Source: a virus. From it: a DNA stretch of 23,519 bases. The stretch spans positions 1 to 23,519 of the IMG/VR virus record IMGVR_UViG_3300034073_000285. One strand, written 5' to 3'. The first letter of the stretch is position 1. The number at the start of each line of letters is the position of its first letter. The notes under the pieces were generated by a model. It saw only the letters and a program-made list of their open reading frames with translations, was not told the origin of the DNA and made no database searches. Below are positions 5,839 through 13,077 of the stretch, piece by piece. Made by a program: the position numbers and the translations under genes.

Positions 5839-7710
5839 TTATTTAATTCTAGGACCACGAGCACCAGACTTTGCACCTGCTGGTCTACCACGTCCTCGTT
5901 TTTGAGTTTGATTATCATCTTTTGCATCGAAACCTTGTTCGTCTTTTTCACGCTCTTTTTTAGCGTATTCAGAACCATAGGTTCCAGAGTGACGATATAC
6001 GCCACCCTTTGGTTCATATTCGAGCATCATCATAAATTCTTTATAAGATAACATTTCTGTTTCCTCTTTCTTTGTTCCTCTGTCTGCTTCGAGTTTAGCA
6101 GCAATCGCCATTTCACGACGCTTTTCTTTGCTCTTACCTGCGAACTGTGGAGCATCAGATGCTTGGAAATCTTTAATAACATCACCCATCTTTGATGTGG
6201 TAAGATTAATTTTTTCATCTAACTCAACTTCTTCTTTGGCTAGACGATCAATTGCTTTATTAACACCATCTTGACGCTTCCAAGATTTTTTCTGATAATG
6301 ACCAGCTAATTTTAAGCCAGCATCTTTTAGATTTTTATTACGACGACCTTTAGCATCAAGTTCAAAATCCTTTGACATTTTTTGATTCATACGAGAATCG
6401 TGTGATGCTTTCTTAGCATAAGATGCAAGAGTAGATTTGTTCAACTCATCTAATTCTTCAGCTTCTTCCTCTACCATTCCAGTGCGACGTTTCTCACCTT
6501 CGATGTATGAGTGTAAGGATTCAACTTCACTCATCACTTTAGAAAGTTTATTCTGATACCATTCTTCAACTTCACCACCCATATCAATGTACTCTAGAAT
6601 TTCTTCTGCAGCATATTTGATAAAGTGTAGTTGAGTCTGAGCCATTTCCATTTTCTCAGAAGTCTCGTCTTCTTCCTTCATAACTTTCTTCATACCCATC
6701 TTGGCAAGATGTTTTGCAGTTGATGGACCAATACCGAATTTACCTGGAACTGCAGAAGGATTCTTCTTTGGTTTGTCAGGAGTAAATGGAAGATCGTCTT
6801 CTTTCTTCTTATCAGTTTCTTCTTTAGTTAAACGATTAACTGCTTTGTTGATACCGTGCATACGCTTAACTGCTTTCTTAACATCTGGCTTGGCATCATC
6901 GTAATCTGATTTCAGATGCTTGTCAGCAGTTTTTGCATCCATACCACGGCTGATGTTATGTGCATAGTCAGCACCAGCCAATGTTTTCTTGTGGGTAGCA
7001 TCAGCAGTTCTGTTAGCCATATCAACAGATGCCTTTGAAACATATGAGCCGAGAGTCTTCTTTGAGATCTCATCGATCTGCTCAACTTCTTCATTAGTTG
7101 GATGACCAACACGACCCTTTTTAGTAGCCATGTATTCTTTATACTCTTTAGTTCCTTTGATATATTTTCTATCTGGAACTGGAGCAACAGGTGCTTGCTC
7201 TTTCATTTCTTCTTTGTCATCTTTCTTTTCAGAGTTATCAAAGACAATTTCTTTGTGAGACTTGCGACCAGATGGACCAACTTTATAGTCAGCACGTGCC
7301 ATACGATCTGCTGCTTCATCAATCTCTGTTTCTTCTTTTAGATCAGAGTGTTTAACTTTGGTAGCACCACCATTGTTAGCACCTTGGAAATGAACTTCAT
7401 CACCTTTGCGGCGAGCAGTCCAATGTTTTCCATCTTCAGTTTTAAACTTGTGCTCTTGTTCGTCTTTCAATTTAGCAATTGCTTTGTGATGTTCTGGATG
7501 CAAAGGAATAGAAAAGTCTGCGCCATGGTGAACAGTTTTCATAGTTCCCCAAGAATACTTCTTGGTTTCTACTTTTGCTTCAGTTAGCTCTTCTGATTCT
7601 TCTTTTCTTAGAAGTTTAAAGTCGTGCGCATCGATTTTACCATTCTTATTCTTATCGATCTTGTGCTGCTTACCTTTAAGTGCTTCTAAAAATTGTGTAT
7701 AAGATTTCAT
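5839..7710 (-). CDS. Large charged modular internal-head-type protein
   Basis: 623 residues, very rich in K, E and D. Seen in order: a leader MKSYTQFLEA resembling a T4 capsid targeting sequence; a canonical EF-hand loop D19 to D30 (DKNKNGKIDAHD, ligands D, N, N, D, D); two related modules of about 80-90 residues (209-298 and 417-494), each beginning IDEI/LDEL-x-K-x-TL and ending NKAxxRLxKEE; a helical module at about 351-412; a second leader-like MLSYKEFMMMLE at 553-564; and a C-terminal AT-hook-like RGRGRPAG at 605-612. Modules are separated by acidic linkers containing (L/I)xE, the recognition type of the T4 prohead protease. Inference: a packaged or scaffold protein processed in the head. 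A CGGAG site and a late-promoter-like motif lie upstream. The precise role is unknown. Confidence 0.6.
   Translation of the reverse strand: MKSYTQFLEALKGKQHKIDKNKNGKIDAHDFKLLRKEESEELTEAKVETKKYSWGTMKTVHHGADFSIPLHPEHHKAIAKLKDEQEHKFKTEDGKHWTARRKGDEVHFQGANNGGATKVKHSDLKEETEIDEAADRMARADYKVGPSGRKSHKEIVFDNSEKKDDKEEMKEQAPVAPVPDRKYIKGTKEYKEYMATKKGRVGHPTNEEVEQIDEISKKTLGSYVSKASVDMANRTADATHKKTLAGADYAHNISRGMDAKTADKHLKSDYDDAKPDVKKAVKRMHGINKAVNRLTKEETDKKKEDDLPFTPDKPKKNPSAVPGKFGIGPSTAKHLAKMGMKKVMKEEDETSEKMEMAQTQLHFIKYAAEEILEYIDMGGEVEEWYQNKLSKVMSEVESLHSYIEGEKRRTGMVEEEAEELDELNKSTLASYAKKASHDSRMNQKMSKDFELDAKGRRNKNLKDAGLKLAGHYQKKSWKRQDGVNKAIDRLAKEEVELDEKINLTTSKMGDVIKDFQASDAPQFAGKSKEKRREMAIAAKLEADRGTKKEETEMLSYKEFMMMLEYEPKGGVYRHSGTYGSEYAKKEREKDEQGFDAKDDNQTQKRGRGRPAGAKSGARGPRIK
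6229..6462 (-). repeat. Second copy of the internal protein module
   Basis: Encodes residues 417-494 of the 623-residue protein: starts LDELNKSTLASYAKKASHD and ends RQDGVNKAIDRLAKEE. It matches the copy at 6817-7086 at both ends, while the centre differs in sequence and length. A diverged protein-level repeat, not a recent DNA duplication. Confidence 0.7.
6817..7086 (-). repeat. First copy of the internal protein module
   Basis: Encodes residues 209-298 of the 623-residue protein: starts VEQIDEISKKTLGSYVSKAS and ends RMHGINKAVNRLTKEE. A related start (EEQIDEVSSDLVKKA) also occurs in the 886-residue protein at 8488-11148. Confidence 0.7.
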
Positions 7711-7734
7711 AAACTGTCTCCGTTTTATTCTTAT

Positions 7735-7742
7735 TATTTATT
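7735..7742 (-). promoter_or_regulatory. Possible T4-type late promoter of the 623-residue gene
   Basis: AATAAATA on the minus strand in the 33-base gap, one mismatch from the T4 late consensus. RNA would start about 18 bases before the ATG at 7710, leaving room for the CGGAG ribosome site. Confidence 0.45.
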
Positions 7743-7743
7743 C

Positions 7744-8229
7744 TTAACTGCCAACTAGACTTTCATTGTCGTAAATTGAGAACTGCGGTGTTTCTACTTT
7801 AGAGTCCCAACCATGTTTACGTAATTTAACAATACAATGTCCTGGTCCATCGAAAGTGAAACGTAGATCTCTATTAGCATAAATTCGATCAACAAATCCA
7901 TGATGATCGAATTCATATTGCCCACCATTTATTAGATAATAGTGACTGTGAACAGTTCCTGCACCAGCATCTAAAATACGAGTGATATCAAGTTGTTTGT
8001 CTTTCTTAAGACCCCACCAGATGGCAGCAATGAATGCATGAGATCCAGCATATTGCGCAAAATGTCCATCTGTTTCTGGTGCATCATTTGTTCCAGCAAC
8101 ATATACTTGTGTTGGTGTCGTCAACCAAGTGCTTAAACTTAGATCTATAGATTCACCAGCAGACTCAGTAGTATATACTTTAATTACTGCTTCTGTCTCT
8201 GTATTTTTTAATACATGTATTTTAGACAT
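7744..8229 (-). CDS. Virion structural protein (probable)
   Basis: 161 residues. Beta-rich sequence with the segment IYANRDLRFTFDGPGHCIVK and the ending YDNESLVGS; an N-terminus SKIHVLKNTETEAVIKVY and a middle AFIAAIWWGLKKDKQLDI. I recognise this pattern from small structural or neck-region proteins of marine T4-like phages. There is no catalytic motif, membrane segment or signal peptide. It begins five bases after the stop of the 88-residue gene and is the last gene before a likely late promoter. The assignment is by family resemblance and location among late genes. Confidence 0.6.
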   Translation of the reverse strand: MSKIHVLKNTETEAVIKVYTTESAGESIDLSLSTWLTTPTQVYVAGTNDAPETDGHFAQYAGSHAFIAAIWWGLKKDKQLDITRILDAGAGTVHSHYYLINGGQYEFDHHGFVDRIYANRDLRFTFDGPGHCIVKLRKHGWDSKVETPQFSIYDNESLVGS

Positions 8230-8234
8230 TTAGA

Positions 8235-8501
8235 TCACCATGCCTTACAAGACCAATATCTTGCTTTATCTTTTGGACCAGGATTGTCGCAGTTGTGTCG
8301 TGCACGGAAAGACTTACGACGACCAGGAATATGTTTCTTGATAGTCATATTCTTATCGCCAAAGTTAACCTTGACAACATTACCATTTGCATTCTTAACA
8401 AAAACTTTAGACTTCTTTACGTCACCAGCCATAGGTTTATTTAAAGGAACTTCTCTTCCTTGATATTCTGCTTCGGCGAGCCACTCTTTAAAACGCAACA
8501 T
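8235..8501 (-). CDS. Small basic protein with capsid-targeting-like leader
   Basis: 88 residues. Seen: the leader MLRFKEWLAE followed by A, which fits the capsid-targeting pattern with an L-x-E cleavage site; then a compact domain with NVVKVNFGDKNMTIKKHIP and the ending SFRARHNCDNPGPKDKARYW plus SCKAW, with two cysteines and a histidine that could bind metal. The C-terminal domain occurs in many T4-like marine phages, often as a module of larger proteins; its function is unknown to me. Start overlaps the preceding gene by 14 bases. Inference: a small packaged protein processed after residue 10. Confidence 0.6.
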   Translation of the reverse strand: MLRFKEWLAEAEYQGREVPLNKPMAGDVKKSKVFVKNANGNVVKVNFGDKNMTIKKHIPGRRKSFRARHNCDNPGPKDKARYWSCKAW

Positions 8502-11148
8502 TGCTAGACCCCTTTGTCATTTTAGTATGAGACAATCTAGACTTCTCGATTTTTCTAACTCTTGGAGCAAGTCTCATCGCTAAACGATTGATGATTTGTT
8601 TTCTATTTTGAATAACTTTTTCAACTCTTTCTTTTTCAGCTACAGAGATTTTGCTTGGATCACGTCCACGCAACAAACGCTTCTTCATAAGTTTAATCGC
8701 TAAACGACGTGAACGCTTGTTAATTGTATTTGTATTCGAGTAACGCTTTAATGCAATTTTAGTTGCACGCTCACGCTTTGCTTTGGTGCGACGAATACGA
8801 AACTTTGCTTTCATACGTTCAACACGAGAAAGAACTTCCATTAATGTTTCTTCTTCTAATTGTTTTTCTTCTTCATCTTCTGGTAGTTCTTCGCCAGTTT
8901 CATCATCGACAACAGTTAGTTCCTCTTCATCATATAGATCATAGATGTCATCATCACTGATATGATTCATGAAGTGCTCAATTTCTTCTTCGGATGGATC
9001 TTCATCTGCAAAGATATGCTCTTCCCAGTTTTCTTCGTATTCAGAAACATCTACTGCACTTTCTTTCACACAGTTTGGAACATACTTGTTACCCTTTTTC
9101 TTAATACCAACCTGCTTATAACCTACCCAGCATGCTTCATAGATTTCTTCTTCCATGTCTTCACCAAACATTGCACGATATTTCTTTGTATGTTTTGATT
9201 CTTTAGTCTTTGCAGTAGCATCTCCAGGTGCTGGTTCATATGCTGATGGATCACTGTCACTTTTCTTATCCATCTTGTCCCAATGTGCTGCTCTTGCTTT
9301 TGCAGTTGCAGAAGATAAACCTGCTACATATTTCTTTGGAAGACCAGACTCTTTATCTTTTGGAACTTCTGGAAGTTTTGCTTCTTCAAGTTCTTCTTCC
9401 TCACGAAGATCTTTATCAGCACCATGATATGTGCCTTTACCCTTTGTGATGTAAGAATTTACACGAGCCATACCCCACTGCTGTGGAGTTGTTCCTGGAC
9501 GATGTCCAGAGTTCCATGCCGCAACACCACGTGCATAGACTTTCTTAAGAGTTGATAGTGACACACCAGACTTTTGCGCTTTTGCAGCTAAACCTGCTGA
9601 TGTAGATTCATCTAATTCTTCTGACAACTTCTTTGCCATGGTGTCAGATTCTTTCTGACCCTTCTCATATGCTTTTTTGACGAAACGATGTCCTTGATCA
9701 TCTTTACCTTTAGCAAAAGCAACATCTCTTGCTTTTTTAACTAGATCAGATGACACTTCATCAATTTGTTCTTCTCCAAGATGATACTTTACTTTGCGAC
9801 GACGTAAATTATCTTGACCACCTGGATGAACTAATGTGTGTCCAACTTCTGTTGGATCTGTAACTTTAACTGCATGTTCATAATCATGATCTGATTCATT
9901 GTCTTTTTTATTATCAGCCATCGAGTGAGCAGCATATTCATAATCTTGTTCTTGTTCTTGAACCTTTTGTAATTTCTTAAAGTCATTAAAGCGAAGAACG
10001 TCTTTGGCAAAATTATATTTTGATTTTTTATTTACTACTGGAGAGTCAGTTGTGACAGAGATCTTATCTGTACCATTTGGTTGTGTCACAGCTTCTTTTA
10101 ATTTTGTTGGCTTCAATGTAGCATCATACTGAATACCTTGTTCAGTTGCCAAGTTTAACATTTTATCAAGAATTGCCAGTGCTTCTGGGTTCAATGATTT
10201 AGTGCGCACACGACGTAAAGCCTGATTAATAAGCATGTCAGGATTTGATGATGTCTCTGCATTTTCAACACCAAGCATGGTCGCAATAATACGAGCGACC
10301 TTTAGTTTGTCATTCGGTTTTAATGTCTTGTCGGTTAGTGCTTCGTTCATATCTTTTTCTTCCGTTGGTTGCACATCATGAATCCATTTGGAAACTAATG
10401 CTCCAGTTTGTTCTTTTAGTAATAAATGATTTGAACCACGCTTAACAATTGTAAACTTTTCACCATCTGATTCTACAATATCACCTTCGTTAAAAATCTC
10501 TCCACGAAAGTATTTTTCACGAAGATCGTCTTTTACTAAAACAATCTGTTCTTTAATTGATTCAAGTCCCATACCCTCACGAATATCATTCATCAATCTT
10601 TTACCATCAATATCACGGACAGTAGATGGTAATCCTTTTTTGAATTCTGAATAATTACCTTTCACTGCAAGCGCACGCATTTTAGAAGCAGACATTCCAG
10701 AAGCATCATCAGCATCTGGATCTCTTTCACCTGCAGAGATAACTTCGATTGTATCAAAGTTAAACTCTTTACCATTATAGGTGTTTAGCAATCTTTTAAA
10801 TTCTGGAACACGATCGCTACCAGCAACCATAACGATATTCTTGTAACGCTTATTTAATTCTTTTGCTGCTTCTATGAAAGTACGAACATGTTCGTTTGCC
10901 GCAGCAAACTTAGTATTTCTGAACATAAGGTTTAAATACTTAACCTTTTTATCCACAGTTAGTGGATTCTTTTTAGAATCTTGGGATCTGGATGCGTAGA
11001 TTACGTGGTCAGCATTTTTCTGCTGAGCCAGTTTTTTGACAGCTTTGACAAGCAATTCGTGACCAATCGTCGGAGGATTAAATCTCCCGAACGCAAATAC
11101 TACAGTCTTAGAGGGTAACTCTTTAATTAGTTGTCTATAATCTTTCAT
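8488..11148 (-). CDS. Nucleotidyltransferase-headed modular protein, candidate internal head protein
   Basis: 886 residues from the ATG at 11148; in-frame ATG 11157 and TTG 11160 add three or four residues but break the leader. Seen in order: a leader MKDYRQLIKE matching the T4 capsid targeting pattern; a cytidylyltransferase/NMN-adenylyltransferase-like domain at about 12-195 with GRFNPPTIGH (21-30), AGSDRVPEF (about 109-117) and SASKMR (about 153-158); a low-complexity charged part; a module SGVSLSTLKKVYARGVAAWN to TKGKGTYHGADKDL (about 527-581); a lysine-rich module with KESGLPKKYVAGLS and SKHTKKYRAMFGED; a small CWVGYK to PNCVKE domain with two cysteines; a strongly acidic stretch (about 702-770); and a highly basic C-terminal domain with LLRGRDPSKISVAEKERVEK. 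Inference: packaged enzyme with processed linkers. The nucleotide substrate is unknown. The NTase domain is well supported, the rest by pattern only. Confidence 0.75.
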   Translation of the reverse strand: MKDYRQLIKELPSKTVVFAFGRFNPPTIGHELLVKAVKKLAQQKNADHVIYASRSQDSKKNPLTVDKKVKYLNLMFRNTKFAAANEHVRTFIEAAKELNKRYKNIVMVAGSDRVPEFKRLLNTYNGKEFNFDTIEVISAGERDPDADDASGMSASKMRALAVKGNYSEFKKGLPSTVRDIDGKRLMNDIREGMGLESIKEQIVLVKDDLREKYFRGEIFNEGDIVESDGEKFTIVKRGSNHLLLKEQTGALVSKWIHDVQPTEEKDMNEALTDKTLKPNDKLKVARIIATMLGVENAETSSNPDMLINQALRRVRTKSLNPEALAILDKMLNLATEQGIQYDATLKPTKLKEAVTQPNGTDKISVTTDSPVVNKKSKYNFAKDVLRFNDFKKLQKVQEQEQDYEYAAHSMADNKKDNESDHDYEHAVKVTDPTEVGHTLVHPGGQDNLRRRKVKYHLGEEQIDEVSSDLVKKARDVAFAKGKDDQGHRFVKKAYEKGQKESDTMAKKLSEELDESTSAGLAAKAQKSGVSLSTLKKVYARGVAAWNSGHRPGTTPQQWGMARVNSYITKGKGTYHGADKDLREEEELEEAKLPEVPKDKESGLPKKYVAGLSSATAKARAAHWDKMDKKSDSDPSAYEPAPGDATAKTKESKHTKKYRAMFGEDMEEEIYEACWVGYKQVGIKKKGNKYVPNCVKESAVDVSEYEENWEEHIFADEDPSEEEIEHFMNHISDDDIYDLYDEEELTVVDDETGEELPEDEEEKQLEEETLMEVLSRVERMKAKFRIRRTKAKRERATKIALKRYSNTNTINKRSRRLAIKLMKKRLLRGRDPSKISVAEKERVEKVIQNRKQIINRLAMRLAPRVRKIEKSRLSHTKMTKGSSNVAF

Positions 11149-11196
11149 TTGATCCATCAATCTAAAATAGTGCCTATTATTTAGGACTTTTGAAAC

Positions 11197-11433
11197 TTAC
11201 GCTAGGCTTAGCATTGCCTCCGCTGCAGCGCAAATCCAACGACAAGCGACTTCATCGGAAGCCAATTCTTGTTGTGCTCTTACTGAAGCGACCTCACTAA
11301 CCAAGAATTCATATTCTTCTCTAGAAAGATCCCCTTTAGCATAATCTTCTCTAAAAGCAACTAGATCTGCAGCTAACTTTCCTGCTGGACCTTCTTGTCC
11401 AGCCATTTCTCTTAATTCATTGAATAAATTCAT
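11197..11433 (-). CDS. Small acidic helical protein, unknown function
   Basis: 78 residues from the ATG at 11433, which overlaps the lipoprotein stop as ATGA and has GGAG six bases upstream; an ATG at 11445 would add four residues but contains that ribosome site. The sequence starts MNLFNELREMAGQEGPAGKL and is almost wholly helical and acidic, with DLSREEYEFLVSEV in the middle. Similar short proteins are common among T4-like marine phages. No motif reveals a function; a regulator or assembly chaperone are both possible. Confidence 0.65.
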   Translation of the reverse strand: MNLFNELREMAGQEGPAGKLAADLVAFREDYAKGDLSREEYEFLVSEVASVRAQQELASDEVACRWICAAAEAMLSLA

Positions 11434-11771
11434 CTTCCTCTCCATGCGTCTGCTACAGTGTCAACTCGGACACGATTAATTTTAAGAACTGACTCACAAA
11501 ACTTTTCATTACTAGATGTATTGGCTTTCTTTAAAGCAGACTCTAATTCTTCTATGGATTTCGCCTGTGGGTCTTTTCTAAGAGAAGCATAAACCTTTAG
11601 TTGCTCTACTTTACCAAATAATTTATTCCAATCTTTATCTTGACAATTTGTCTTATCAATGGCAACTTTAACTTGAACAAGATTATCGAACAATGCGCCA
11701 TCGTGCGGAATTGGTAGGATGAAAGAACATCCAGTTAACAGAACAGAAAATACTACAGCAGCTAGTTTCAT
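11430..11771 (-). CDS. Small lipoprotein, unknown function
   Basis: 113 residues from the ATG at 11771, which overlaps the stop of the ligase-like gene as ATGA and has AAGGA eight bases upstream; the in-frame ATG at 11780 abuts that site. Seen: a textbook lipoprotein signal MKLAAVVFSVLLTGC with the lipidated cysteine at residue 15. The mature part is about 98 residues, helical, with two further cysteines (in NCQDKDW and FCESVL) that could form a disulfide in the periplasm. The residue after the lipidated cysteine is S, so outer-membrane sorting is expected. Possible roles include superinfection exclusion or envelope protection late in infection, but nothing in the sequence decides this. Confidence 0.7.
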   Translation of the reverse strand: MKLAAVVFSVLLTGCSFILPIPHDGALFDNLVQVKVAIDKTNCQDKDWNKLFGKVEQLKVYASLRKDPQAKSIEELESALKKANTSSNEKFCESVLKINRVRVDTVADAWRGR

Positions 11772-12997
11772 CGTTGCCATCCTTTTATAATATCTGGTGA
11801 GAAGTTAGACTTACTAAACTCGAGGCGATCGACAATCTTCACAGCACCACCAGTTAAGTGGTCAATTGCCACAAATCCTTCCACACCAGTAACTTTGTAT
11901 CCATTAGTAGTGCGTAGGAATGTATTGATGTGTCCTGCTTCATTCATTTTATCCACAATCATCTGTTTTGCTGCAGCAAGAAGATTTACCAGATCAAAGA
12001 TCTTAATAATTTCTGCTTGGTCATGGTCAGTAAAAAACTTCAGAACACGTTTACGCTTTTCGTCTTTTCCTGCTTTGCCCTTTTCAGTCTTGAGTTTATC
12101 AATCTCTGCCTGATACTTATCGTGGATATAGTTAAATAATCCAACCACATGAGCATGAGTATTGGTAACTTGTAGTCCCTGACGAACTTTAGAGTTGTTA
12201 TAGGTATTTACTGCAGCATTTAACTCTTCATCATCTTTAATAGCGTTCAGAGTTGCTGCGGGGATTGACTGGAAAATCTTTCCAGCATTTGATAGGATGT
12301 TGGTCAACTGAGCAGTTTCTGCTGCAGTGAAAGTGGCAGTGCCAGAATAGTCTTTGTAGTTTGCATCATCCATCCAGACAGAAGGAACTTTTGCCATATG
12401 TGAAACAATAGATTGCCCGAATGATGCTTTCATTTCTTCGAAGGAACTACCAGTGTATGTTGTATGCCAAACCACGCCAATCTTTGCTTTCATAATTTGA
12501 GCAGCAAGTGGACTGTTTAGTGGAACTGCATACACGATAGTGTTTGGATGGAATGTCACATATTTAACTCCATCGATGGTGACGACTTGTTTGTCGTCAG
12601 TGAACATCAGGTCACCTTGATAAACTCCAGACTTGATTCCGAGTTTCTTGAACTCAGCGAGTGCTACTTTGAGTTTGGCAGCAAGATCACCTTGCGTGTC
12701 TGCATCAATCTCTGCTGGAGTTTTATAGACTTTGGGATTCTTATTGAAGACACCTTTCTTTGCTACAAAGAACTTGCCATCTGTTGGATCGATTCCAGCA
12801 AACACGGCAGGTGCACCATCCCATTTTACTGTTGCGGTAATTTTGTTTGTCGCATTACCAGCGAGCATGTCACGTAGGTCACGTAGAAAATTGATAGCCT
12901 TGCGTGTGCCATCTACACCACCATCGAATACCAAATCTTCCACATGGGTCATATGGGTATTCTTTTGTTCAACGATAAAACTCTTTAGACTCTTCAT
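11768..12997 (-). CDS. Ligase-fold nucleotidyltransferase-like protein with capsid-targeting-like leader
   Basis: 409 residues. Seen: the leader MKSLKSFIVE followed by Q (residues 1-11), fitting the capsid-targeting pattern with I-V-E as cleavage site; VKWDGAPAVF with K58 in a KxDG context, the motif I of covalent nucleotidyltransferases (DNA and RNA ligases); GVYQGDLMF at 124-132 in the place of motif III; VTFHPNTIVYAV; a long helical insert at about 230-360 with a lysine-rich stretch; VEGFV at 372-376 in the place of motif IV; and AVKIVDR at 385-391 with K387 in the place of motif V. The spacing between III and IV is much larger than in T4 ligases. Inference: an adenylating enzyme joining nucleic acid ends, or a domain that lost activity, packaged in the head. 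Preceded by a sigma70-like promoter. Confidence 0.6.
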   Translation of the reverse strand: MKSLKSFIVEQKNTHMTHVEDLVFDGGVDGTRKAINFLRDLRDMLAGNATNKITATVKWDGAPAVFAGIDPTDGKFFVAKKGVFNKNPKVYKTPAEIDADTQGDLAAKLKVALAEFKKLGIKSGVYQGDLMFTDDKQVVTIDGVKYVTFHPNTIVYAVPLNSPLAAQIMKAKIGVVWHTTYTGSSFEEMKASFGQSIVSHMAKVPSVWMDDANYKDYSGTATFTAAETAQLTNILSNAGKIFQSIPAATLNAIKDDEELNAAVNTYNNSKVRQGLQVTNTHAHVVGLFNYIHDKYQAEIDKLKTEKGKAGKDEKRKRVLKFFTDHDQAEIIKIFDLVNLLAAAKQMIVDKMNEAGHINTFLRTTNGYKVTGVEGFVAIDHLTGGAVKIVDRLEFSKSNFSPDIIKGWQR

Positions 12998-13009
12998 TTT
13001 TCTACTATT

Positions 13010-13038
13010 ATTATACCCTAATTTGCAATAAAAGACAA
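13010..13038 (-). promoter_or_regulatory. Sigma70-like promoter before the ligase-fold gene
   Basis: TTGTCT (13033-13038) and TATAAT (13010-13015) on the minus strand are exactly 17 bases apart in the 80-base gap. Expected start about 13003, leaving only about six bases before the ATG at 12997, so the RNA would be nearly leaderless. It lacks the TTGCTTTG start of the two other promoters. Confidence 0.45.
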
Positions 13039-13077
13039 CAATAACCCTACAGATTTGATGGGATTATAACCCCTGTA

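Noticed and set aside
8763-9449. Several open frames on the plus strand opposite the 886-residue gene.
   Set aside because: They are antisense shadows of a low-complexity, charge-rich coding region, with no ribosome sites or recognisable protein features.
11173-11185. CCTAAATAATAGG before the 886-residue gene as a late promoter.
   Set aside because: Two mismatches to TATAAATA; a short palindrome in AT-rich DNA is not enough.
13060-13073. Imperfect palindrome GGGGTTATAATCCC after the nuclease-like gene as a terminator, or its TATAAT as a promoter.
   Set aside because: The stem is at most four pairs with no U-tract, and no -35-like sequence lies 17 bases upstream of this TATAAT.
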